From an uncultured Pseudomonadota bacterium (GTDB taxonomy: Bacteria; Pseudomonadota; Gammaproteobacteria; Burkholderiales; Methylophilaceae), in assembly GCA_903838125.1 (NCBI GenBank), contig CAILXF010000050.1, forward strand, positions 1 to 45,137: DNA of 45,137 nucleotides. Reading direction: 5' to 3'. Below the pieces are notes generated by a model. It made no database searches. It saw only the letters and a program-made list of their open reading frames with translations, and was not told the origin of the DNA. Every line of letters starts with the position of its first letter. Within the stretch, counting starts at the first letter, position 1. Made by a program: the position numbers and the translations under genes. Shown here one piece after another: positions 18,610 to 25,488 of the stretch.

Positions 18610-19974
18610 ATGCTAGAAAACTTAACCGACCGCCTACAGGGCGTGATTAAAAATTTACGTGGCCAAGCGCGGCTCTCAGAAGAAAACATCGCAGATGCCA
18701 TGCGCGAAGTGCGTATGGCGCTATTGGAGGCCGACGTTGCCTTGCCTGTAGTAAAAGACTTTATCGCTCAGGTTAAATTGCGCGCTCAGGGTCAAGAGGT
18801 CCTGCAAAGCCTAACGCCAGGACAGGCAGTCATTCAAGTGGTGCATGATGAGCTTGCTGTGTTAATGGGCAAAGCTAATGTGGGACTTAATTTAGCAGTA
18901 GTCGCGCCTGCCATCATCTTAATGGCTGGCCTGCAGGGCTCTGGTAAAACTACCACTTCAGCCAAGCTGGCTAAACTTCTAAAAGAACAAAAAAAGAAAG
19001 TGCTGTTAGCCAGTGCTGATATTTATCGTCCAGCAGCCATTGAGCAATTGAAAACGCTCGCGAAGCAACTGGAAATAGACTGCTTTGATAGCCATGCTAA
19101 TCAAAAGCCTGCCGACATCGCAAGTGCGACCTTAGATTTTGCTAAGCGTGGCTACTACGATGTGGTGATTTTTGATACCGCAGGTCGTTTGGGCATTGAT
19201 GAAGCTATGATGGCCGAAATCAAAGCATTGCATACACAGCTTAATCCCATTGAAACCTTGTTTGTGGTTGATGCTATGCAGGGGCAAGATGCGGTAAATA
19301 CTGCCAAGGCCTTTGGTGACGCGCTACCCCTAACTGGCATTATTCTAACCAAGCTAGATGGAGACTCGCGCGGTGGGGCTGCATTATCTGTGCGCCATAT
19401 TACTGGCAAGCCGATTAAGTTTATCGGCGTGAGTGAGAAGGTGGATGGTTTGGAACCATTCCACCCAGAGCGAATGGCCTCACGCATACTCGGTATGGGC
19501 GATGTGCTCAGCCTGATTGAGCAAGCGCACAAAAATGTTGATATGGCCGCAGCGCAAAAACTTGCGGACAAAGTGAAATCCGGCAAAAACTTTGATTTAG
19601 ATGACTTTAAAGCACAAATGTCTCAAATGCGTCAAATGGGTGGCATGGGAGCCCTGATGGATAAATTGCCAGCGCAAATGTCGGGCATGGCCTCCAAAAT
19701 GAATCCTGCAGATGCCGATAAGGCCGTGCGCCGTATTGAAGGCATTATCAATAGCATGACGCCGTTAGAGCGACGTAAGCCGGAGTTAATTAAAGCGACG
19801 CGTAAAAAACGTATTGCCGACGGATCTGGGGTACAGGTGCAAGAGGTTAATCGACTTCTTAAGCAGTTTGAAGAAACGCAGAAAATGATGAAAATGTTTG
19901 CCAAAGGAGGCATGGCAAAAATGATGCGTGGCATGGGTAATATGATGGGCGGCAAGATGCCGGGCATGCGTTAA
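18610..19974 (+). CDS. ffh: Signal recognition particle protein Ffh
   Basis: 454 residues. GTPase that with 4.5S RNA targets nascent membrane proteins. The N domain (1-90) precedes the G domain with G1 GLQGSGKTTTSAKLA, G3 DTAGRLGIDE and G4 TKLDGDSRGGA. The methionine-rich M domain (about 325-454) ends GNMMGGKMPGMR. The rpsP-rimM-trmD genes that often follow ffh are not here; tRNA-Lys lies about 200 bp downstream. Confidence 0.97.
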   Translation: MLENLTDRLQGVIKNLRGQARLSEENIADAMREVRMALLEADVALPVVKDFIAQVKLRAQGQEVLQSLTPGQAVIQVVHDELAVLMGKANVGLNLAVVAPAIILMAGLQGSGKTTTSAKLAKLLKEQKKKVLLASADIYRPAAIEQLKTLAKQLEIDCFDSHANQKPADIASATLDFAKRGYYDVVIFDTAGRLGIDEAMMAEIKALHTQLNPIETLFVVDAMQGQDAVNTAKAFGDALPLTGIILTKLDGDSRGGAALSVRHITGKPIKFIGVSEKVDGLEPFHPERMASRILGMGDVLSLIEQAHKNVDMAAAQKLADKVKSGKNFDLDDFKAQMSQMRQMGGMGALMDKLPAQMSGMASKMNPADADKAVRRIEGIINSMTPLERRKPELIKATRKKRIADGSGVQVQEVNRLLKQFEETQKMMKMFAKGGMAKMMRGMGNMMGGKMPGMR

Positions 19975-20179
19975 ATCACCCTATTAATCTGTTTCCACAA
20001 AAGTTTCACCGTTAGCTCTAGATTGGGAATGTAAATAGTTTATATATTTCCAAGTTATACATTGACCAAGTGCAATGTTTCTAGCATAATTGCGCCCTTT
20101 CGTAGGTGATGCTTTCGAGCAGCAGTTCAGTCACTACAGAAAATTTCACCAGAAATATAGTATTACCCATTAGTACAAT

Positions 20180-20255
20180 GGGGCGTTAGCTCAGCTGGTA
20201 GAGCAGCGGACTTTTAATCCGTTTGTCGTGGGTTCGATCCCCGCACGCCCTACCA
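20180..20255 (+). tRNA. tRNA-Lys (UUU)
   Basis: A 76-base cloverleaf with encoded CCA; anticodon TTT at 20213-20215. U8, A14, the GGTTCGATCC T-arm and the acceptor pairing GGGGCGT with ACGCCCT are all in place; the first acceptor pair is G1:U72, a wobble. Bases from position 28 onward (20207) are repeated at the far end of the integrated element, so this is the attachment site and the intact copy was restored by the insertion. A hairpin terminator follows. Confidence 0.97.
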
Positions 20256-20290
20256 ATACCTAAAAGGCTTCCAGAGATGGGAGCCTTTTT
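20207..20290. repeat. attL: 84-bp direct repeat (left)
   Basis: 84 bases identical to 38783-38866. It begins in the 5' anticodon stem of tRNA-Lys (tRNA base 28), takes in the anticodon loop, T-arm, acceptor and CCA, and extends through the terminator hairpin. The start at the anticodon stem fits tyrosine integrases that recombine at the anticodon loop. Confidence 0.95.
20262..20290 (+). terminator. tRNA-Lys terminator (within attL)
   Basis: Stem 20262-20272 (AAAAGGCTTCC) pairs with 20279-20289 (GGGAGCCTTTT, one wobble) around a 6-base loop and ends in a T-run. An identical copy lies in attR. Confidence 0.85.
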
Positions 20291-20365
20291 CACATCCAGT
20301 CTAAATCTGCTCGTGTAGGCTTCATGTAGTCTTTTCAGGTCAACACGAATCATTATAATTTAGAC

Positions 20366-20389
20366 AGCCAAGACCTACTGGCCTTGGCT
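20366..20389 (-). terminator. Possible terminator after yqaJ
   Basis: Stem AGCCAAG (20366-20372) and CTTGGCT (20383-20389) lies just downstream of the YqaJ-like gene on the minus strand. The following sequence is AT-rich but has no long T-run. Confidence 0.5.
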
Positions 20390-20398
20390 GATACTACC

Positions 20399-21262
20399 TT
20401 ATACAGCTACAGTTACTCTTACTTCCTCACGCATCTTGCCACGATATAATTCCAAGTCCACACCCGCTAGCGCTGGTACTTTCTTGTAATCGACATTACC
20501 CTGTTTCCAGAACTTAGTCACGGAGACACCGAACCCAGACTCTCTGCTATGTGCAGTAAGCGCGACGAGCTTAGCCTTAGATTCGTCGGCCTTAGCCTGC
20601 ACCTCGTCGCACGCAGCCTTACAGCTTAGATACTCAACTGCGGCTTGCTGCCATATCACATCACTACGTGTTAGCGTATCTTGGTCCGCCATCGGTGGTG
20701 GTGTGTCGTTATCTAGGTATGGCTGGAAAGCCTCCCACGCAGTTTTAATCTGCGCGAAGGCTACAACGTCAGGCTCGACGGTAAGCCCTATGCCTTGCTG
20801 CCCGTCATACACCCACAGATAAGCATGCTTGGCTTTACTCACCATGAGCTGATGTTGCACCTGCAGCATATAGTGTGCAGGCACACTGCCAGTATGCACC
20901 GTCTGCCACAGCTCACTCGTTTGTCCACGATATGGGCATTTGATCTCAACGATGGTATCGCATGCTAGCGTGATGCCATCTAAGCTCGCCGAGTACTCAC
21001 CGTCGACTATCACTAGCGGCTGCATGATTAAGCCTGATTCTTGCTCAAACGCCGCTCGCGCGGCGGGTTCTGTCGCTGTGCCGTGGCGCATGGCTTCTGT
21101 TTCCACAGTCACCTTGCGCCCAGTCTTCACTAACCATAGCTCATAAGGTGTTTGCCACGGTGATACGCCCATAACTGCGGCAGTCTCACTAGCGTTGCGA
21201 TATTGAGCGCGATGCGCGTGCCACTCAGGCGTTCCCTGTACTAATTGATATAGCGCGTTCAT
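20399..21262 (-). CDS. YqaJ-family viral recombinase (exonuclease)
   Basis: About 287 residues from the ATG at 21262, which has a good AGGAGG site; the longer frame from 21292 overlaps the upstream gene. YqaJ/lambda-exonuclease-like nucleases resect double-strand ends 5' to 3' to feed a single-strand annealing protein. The N-terminal GTPEWHAHRAQYRNASETAAVMG and YELWLVKTGR segments and the PD-(D/E)XK core (SASLDGI... then VEIKCPY) are present, followed by HYMLQVQHQLMV. The stop codon of the annealing-protein gene lies within the spacer to this start, so the two are probably translated as a pair. Confidence 0.88.
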   Translation of the reverse strand: MNALYQLVQGTPEWHAHRAQYRNASETAAVMGVSPWQTPYELWLVKTGRKVTVETEAMRHGTATEPAARAAFEQESGLIMQPLVIVDGEYSASLDGITLACDTIVEIKCPYRGQTSELWQTVHTGSVPAHYMLQVQHQLMVSKAKHAYLWVYDGQQGIGLTVEPDVVAFAQIKTAWEAFQPYLDNDTPPPMADQDTLTRSDVIWQQAAVEYLSCKAACDEVQAKADESKAKLVALTAHSRESGFGVSVTKFWKQGNVDYKKVPALAGVDLELYRGKMREEVRVTVAV

Positions 21263-21263
21263 T

Positions 21264-21965
21264 TTAAGCTGCCTCCTGTTTATTGGTTTCAAGTGTGCGT
21301 ATTACGCGGTTAACTTCTGACTTCGGTATGCTTTCTAAATCGAAGAAGCCTAAGAAGCTGAGTAACTGCTCCTCGTTGGTATGCGTCTCAGCAATCAGCT
21401 TCTTGATATAGCGCAGCTGGTTTGCTGTAAGCGGCTCAGTATTAGATGCTTGGCTACGCTGCTGCTCCAACGCCTGACGTACTTTGCCAAATGGTGCAGG
21501 TACAAGACCTGCCGTTTGGCTAGACGACACTTGGTGCAATGTGTGTTGTGACGGTGGAATACCACCATTATCTGGCTGTGGTAAATCTTCGCCTGCATAC
21601 ACGCTAAGACCTAGACCATGCAGTGCGATGGCTTTAACCAAGCATCGTTGAATGCTGGTGTTGATATCAAATGCACTGGGTACTGGAATTGGTTTGTTAC
21701 GACTATCCAGTACTGGGTGTATTTGACTGAGCGTAATGCCTCTGACCGTCACAGCCACTTCTACGAAGGTGCCTGTCTCAGTACTGAGATACGGTAAACC
21801 GTTAAAGCGTTGGATGACCCATGTTGCTGTGTCATCGAAGCTACGCAGTTGTGAGACGGCATACGGCCAACTCAAATAGTTGAACTGGCCTTTCTTTTCG
21901 ACGTGCTCGGTGACGTTGATTGCAGCGAGTTCGCTGAAGTAGTTTGGTTGTGTAGTATTTGTCAT
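21264..21965 (-). CDS. DUF1071 (Sak/Rad52-like) single-strand annealing protein
   Basis: About 233 residues from the ATG at 21965 (AAGGAA site 7 bases upstream); the frame extends to 22010 without a better start. Family signatures: NYLSWPYAVSQL, GTFVEVAVTVRG, and INTSIQRCLVKAIALHGLGLSVYAGEDLP, which is close to the DUF1071 consensus. Such proteins anneal complementary strands during phage recombination and usually sit beside an exonuclease, as here. The C-terminal third is variable and ends in a helical TANQLRYIKKLIAETHTNEEQLLSFLG segment. Confidence 0.85.
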   Translation of the reverse strand: MTNTTQPNYFSELAAINVTEHVEKKGQFNYLSWPYAVSQLRSFDDTATWVIQRFNGLPYLSTETGTFVEVAVTVRGITLSQIHPVLDSRNKPIPVPSAFDINTSIQRCLVKAIALHGLGLSVYAGEDLPQPDNGGIPPSQHTLHQVSSSQTAGLVPAPFGKVRQALEQQRSQASNTEPLTANQLRYIKKLIAETHTNEEQLLSFLGFFDLESIPKSEVNRVIRTLETNKQEAA

Positions 21966-22088
21966 GATATTTCCTTTATTTGATAAATGTTGATGCGTTA
22001 GAAACGACAACGCCCCGACGGGCTAAGCCAGTCGAGGCGTGTCTGTTTGGTTTTACTGCTACCGGTATTGACTGCCACTTACAGTTAA

Positions 22089-23033
22089 TTAGGCTGCAAG
22101 TGTTAATGCCTCGTCGAGTGCCTTTTGTTTGATGCTGGCACCCATGCCGAACCACGCTGAGTCCAGACGATTGTCTGAGCTCCTCGCGCGACGCTCGTGG
22201 TCTACGTACTGCGTCACTGCGTTCACTAGCCCCCAAGCAGTCTCACTTGCTGAAGCCATGTTTGCCCCCATACCGTCACCGATATAGAGATTGAATACAT
22301 GATTCAGTACCTTGAGATTGGGCTGCTGGTGGTAGCTAAGTGATGGATCACCTAGAACTTCGACCAAGTAGCGACGTGCTTCGAACGTATGCACTGGCCT
22401 GTCGGCTAAGCTACGTATGTTGCTGATGAAGTTCTGCCAGTGGCCTACGCCAATGCCAAGTTGTTGCTTCACTCGACTTGCGTCGAACTTCGTACTATGT
22501 GGCACCTTAATGGCCCCTGTGCTATCGCCAGTGGCCATTTGCAACGTGTTGTTACACACCACACGCACCGACGTAAACTGTGCGGTAGTAGCTAAGCTTC
22601 CATCGCACGCAGTGGCGAGCAACAAGTAGCCTTTGACTAGGTCGCCGCCACGCAGTACTGTCTCCTCGCCTGTACGGGCTAGCGCCCACAGTTTCTTGCC
22701 ACCTTTAAGTACACCTGCGGTTTCAAGCTCAAATCCGCCTAGATCTACCAGATCTCGGTAGAATTCCAGCACTTCACGTGGCTGGACTTCCTGATAGCGG
22801 TTAGAGACGACTGAGAGTGCGTCGCCTGTATCTGACCTGTACAGTACCTTTGCGTCTGCGTAAACTTGAGCGCTGTTTTGTGTGAGGTAATGCACGGGGC
22901 TGGATTGTATAGCCCAGTCCATCCCTGCTTCACGTAGCCAGATTTCAAGCGGCTGCTTGTCGCTGAGTGGATTACCTAAGCCATGCCACGGCGTCTCGCC
23001 CCTGTATGCCATTGTTTCGATTAAATGTGCCAT
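22089..23033 (-). CDS. DUF932 phage/plasmid-like protein
   Basis: About 314 residues from the ATG at 23033, which has an AGGAG site; the frame open to 23063 is longer by ten residues. The N-terminal AYRGETPWHGLGNPL and the core LLATACDGSLATTAQFTSVRVVCNNTLQMA match the DUF932 (phage/plasmid TIGR03299-type) family, common in plasmids and integrated elements and of unknown biochemical function. It lies upstream of the annealing-protein/exonuclease pair on the same strand, so it probably acts with recombination or replication of the element. Confidence 0.85.
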   Translation of the reverse strand: MAHLIETMAYRGETPWHGLGNPLSDKQPLEIWLREAGMDWAIQSSPVHYLTQNSAQVYADAKVLYRSDTGDALSVVSNRYQEVQPREVLEFYRDLVDLGGFELETAGVLKGGKKLWALARTGEETVLRGGDLVKGYLLLATACDGSLATTAQFTSVRVVCNNTLQMATGDSTGAIKVPHSTKFDASRVKQQLGIGVGHWQNFISNIRSLADRPVHTFEARRYLVEVLGDPSLSYHQQPNLKVLNHVFNLYIGDGMGANMASASETAWGLVNAVTQYVDHERRARSSDNRLDSAWFGMGASIKQKALDEALTLAA

Positions 23034-23130
23034 TTGTATTTCTCCTAGATTTAGATGTGACAAAGCCCCGCTTGCGGTGCAAGACGAGGCTGTTTGTTGT
23101 GTTGCTGTTTATGTAGCTGGGTAGCTAGCG

Positions 23131-23220
23131 CTACCTGAGCTTCTTCATGTATATCTGCAGCAGGATGCGGACGATAGATCGTCCAGCCTCTGCTGATGCT
23201 GCGAGTAGTGCGACCTGCAC
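23131..23220 (-). CDS. Possible 29-codon ORF
   Basis: Open from GTG at 23220 to TAG at 23131; product begins VQVALLAASAEAGRSIVRILLQ and could form one amphipathic helix. The ribosome binding site is weak and spaced too far. It sits between two genes of the same strand in a cluster of small ORFs, which is the only reason for listing it. Confidence 0.2.
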   Translation of the reverse strand: MQVALLAASAEAGRSIVRILLQIYMKKLR

Positions 23221-23237
23221 TAGCGGTTTCTGCCTTT

Positions 23238-23513
23238 TTAGACTTCTAGGCAGATGCGGCCGGGGTAATATGTGTCCCCGTCGCTGTGTCCCACTAGCTT
23301 CTTCATGCTTGATGTCATCATGCTGGTCATTAGACCCGCGATGGACGCTGCCATGACGCCTGAGAAGGTTCCCCAGTGTATGGCTAGCACCAACACTGTA
23401 ACGGCGACGTCGACTGCGGCGTCGTGATGTAGCGCACGAAGCATCGTGCGCCGCGGTAGTTTCGCCAGCAATGCTGCCGTACCGAGAAAGACCATGAATC
23501 CTGTCATGAACAT
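23238..23513 (-). CDS. Small hydrophobic protein, unknown
   Basis: 91 residues with two or three hydrophobic segments (about 2-17, 34-45, 50-65) and a charged tail. A GAGGAG site lies 6-8 bases before the ATG, which supports translation. No family is recognised. A holin-like or other membrane role is possible but unproven. It lies in the same minus-strand series as the DUF932 gene. Confidence 0.5.
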   Translation of the reverse strand: MFMTGFMVFLGTAALLAKLPRRTMLRALHHDAAVDVAVTVLVLAIHWGTFSGVMAASIAGLMTSMMTSSMKKLVGHSDGDTYYPGRICLEV

Positions 23514-23525
23514 GATGTTTCTCCT

Positions 23526-23720
23526 CTATGGCTTTGGGCTGGGGTTAGACTCAGCCCAAGCCTCTACGATGTCGCTACTGGCTTGCTGAAGCAAGCCCGG
23601 CAGCTTGGATGCCTGCGTGCTAGATGCACGCAGAAACCTGAACGTAGCGAGTGCTACTGATTTAACAGCGCTGCCAGAACTGGCAGTTTTAGCTGAGTTA
23701 AGTGGTATGCCTTGTTTCAT
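23526..23720 (-). CDS. Small protein, unknown
   Basis: 64 residues from the ATG at 23720, preceded by AAGGAG at good spacing; the frame is open to 23759 but that start is unsupported. Lys/Ala/Ser-rich, with KSVALATFRFLRASSTQASKLPGLLQQAS forming possible helices. No family recognised. It is the first gene of the minus-strand left-arm series. Confidence 0.5.
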   Translation of the reverse strand: MKQGIPLNSAKTASSGSAVKSVALATFRFLRASSTQASKLPGLLQQASSDIVEAWAESNPSPKP

Positions 23721-23740
23721 GATAATGCTCCTTAAAGTAC

Positions 23741-23769
23741 AAACGAAAACAGCACCCAAAATGGGTGCT
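23741..23769 (-). terminator. Terminator-like hairpin in the 5' leader of the left-arm operon
   Basis: Stem AGCACCC (23751-23757) and GGGTGCT (23763-23769) with a 5-base loop. Read on the minus strand it is followed by GTTTTCGTTT (23750-23741). It lies about 20-50 bases before the ATG at 23720, where an attenuator or antitermination target would be. Upstream is a further palindrome, TAAGCT-AAA-AGCTTA (23786-23800). Confidence 0.45.
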
Positions 23770-23800
23770 GCGTGATACTGGTCTATAAGCTAAAAGCTTA

Positions 23801-24282
23801 CAGCCCAGACTGGAAACGACGCGCTACGCGCGACGTGTATTTAGTTTAGTTGTGGAATGCTTGGGTCCCCCTGACGGCTTTGGTAAACCGAATCCGAAGT
23901 GGGGTGGTGCTTCTGCGAATCGGGGGAGGGGGAACGGCGTGACTTCGTTTAAGGGGTTTTGAAAATAAAAATTATAAAATTTGTAGCAGATTTTTTGCTG
24001 AGGTAGAACTCAGAGAAGGGGGTTATGATCGGCGTAGGCAGCGTCGTAACGTTCGGACTACCAGAGAAATACCTCTGGAACACAGCACAAAAGGGGCTGC
24101 GAAATCGGCGATAATTCTACGTATCATGTATTGTCTAGAAGTAATGCACATATGAGTATAGTAGCATGTCAGCGAGCGTGAGCGCGCTAAATAACACCAG
24201 CATAACTGTGCGCTATGCGCACGAAATGAATAAACAGTTCGGTTAACTATAAAAAGCAAGACGACACTAGGGCGACAACAAA
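23801..24282. other. Noncoding stretch with hairpins
   Basis: About 480 bases with no convincing gene. It holds a 6-bp hairpin CCAGAG/CTCTGG (24061-24078), a perfect GTGCGC-TAT-GCGCAC hairpin (24208-24222), and a G-rich run near 23920-23935. It probably contains the promoter of the minus-strand left-arm genes. The 78-codon minus-strand frame across 24023-24259 has unusual composition and no family. Confidence 0.4.
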
Positions 24283-24688
24283 ATGTTAATAATAGATAAA
24301 TCTGTAAACAGTATTTTAAAAATAGGTATTGTTTTTTCGATATTTTTCTTTACGAATACGTGCCACGCTGCTCTTTAATAACTGCGGAAAAACAAGTAGT
24401 GGCCAAAATATCTGGAGCTCTACTCCTTGCAATGATACTGAAGAAGTAAATACACAAGTTAACTCCTCTGTGTCACCGACAGATCGAGCAAAACCTAATC
24501 CGCCATCAAGTACAACTCAAAAAGATACGGAGTGTAAACAGGTTAAGGACACCTACTACAGAAAAAAGGAGCATGTATTAAGTATAAATGTGTCGTCAGA
24601 TTTTAGTCAGCGCCTGATAGACCTGAATTACAACGCTGCTATACATAAGCTACAGCATCTCGGGTGCGGCACATATCTGCTCCACTGA
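24283..24688 (+). pseudogene. Frameshifted small secreted protein (DUF4124-like)
   Basis: The ATG at 24283 encodes a 31-residue signal-peptide-like segment (KIGIVFSIFFFTNTCHAAL) and then hits TAA at 24376-24378. In the next frame, from the same spot, a hydrophilic domain runs to 24688: NNCGKTSSGQNIWSSTPCNDTEEVN and onward. Removing one T from the CTTTAA at 24373-24378 joins both parts into one protein with the signal peptide directly ahead of a CxxxxG...PC motif, as in DUF4124-type periplasmic proteins. So either a disrupted gene, a sequencing error in a short T-run, or programmed slippage. It is on the plus strand, against its neighbours. Confidence 0.45.
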
Positions 24689-24776
24689 CACACTGCCAGT
24701 TCACTTTTCATGAAGTTATTCATGCGTGGCGTGAGCTAATTACACTGGTTGGAAGCGTATTAAATCCATAATTAAT

Positions 24777-25448
24777 TCAGTTATGGATAGTCACGTGCCC
24801 CTGTGAATCTTTTTCCCGCACAACCCCACCTCTAGTGCGAGCCCTGTAATCCCTATATGCTTGACGACTATTTAATAGTGCATCATATTCACTCATTCCT
24901 GATTTTTGCAGTTCAGTCCATGTAGCAATCACTGTATCGGTGGCATGTTGGTTATATTGCTGAGATTTTGAATTAAGCTCCGGAAATTCTTGTTCCATTT
25001 CAGTCATTACTACATCTAGCCTAGGGTCTGGTTTTTTTTGAGGCTCTGTTGCAGCAACGGTTGGCACGATATTCTCATTAAGGTTAGGTTCTAATTGAAC
25101 TGGAGGCGCCGTAATAAAGGGGCGAGCATTTTGAGAAATCTGCTGCTGATTATCTGAATTCTTGAAATGGTCAACCGCCCATATAACGCCAATTATGCCT
25201 ACAATAACGATGCCCCATGCGTTTGAACTATTGTCTTTGTAATTCGGCGACTCAACAATAACACTCCCCCATACAAATCCAGCAAATACAGTCACGAACT
25301 GAAGAATCATCAGCCATGACGTAAAAATCATGACTAAAGTCCAAATAGCTGCTGCCGCAGAAGCTAAGACCCAACCATTCTTTCCAAACAATACTGATGC
25401 GAGACCTATGCCTAGGATAATTCCTATTTGCCACGCGAAGACTTCCAT
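24777..25448 (-). CDS. Membrane protein downstream of hsdR, unknown
   Basis: 223 residues. Four hydrophobic segments (about 6-22, 26-41, 43-65, 78-92) are followed by a long hydrophilic region with Gln/Pro-rich linker (about 98-140) and a charged helical C-terminus containing EYDALLNSRQAYRDYRARTRGG. No family is recognised. It is the last gene of the hsdM-hsdS-fic-hsdR run on the same strand, 40 bp after hsdR, so it may be part of the defence cargo. Confidence 0.65.
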   Translation of the reverse strand: MEVFAWQIGIILGIGLASVLFGKNGWVLASAAAAIWTLVMIFTSWLMILQFVTVFAGFVWGSVIVESPNYKDNSSNAWGIVIVGIIGVIWAVDHFKNSDNQQQISQNARPFITAPPVQLEPNLNENIVPTVAATEPQKKPDPRLDVVMTEMEQEFPELNSKSQQYNQHATDTVIATWTELQKSGMSEYDALLNSRQAYRDYRARTRGGVVREKDSQGHVTIHN

Positions 25449-25488
25449 CTAGAATCCCTATTATATGCCTTGCTTAATGAAAGTGGAC

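Noticed and set aside
24023-24259. A 78-codon minus-strand ORF
   Set aside because: Arg/Cys/Ser-rich, no clear ribosome binding site and no family; it is more likely noncoding DNA with hairpins.
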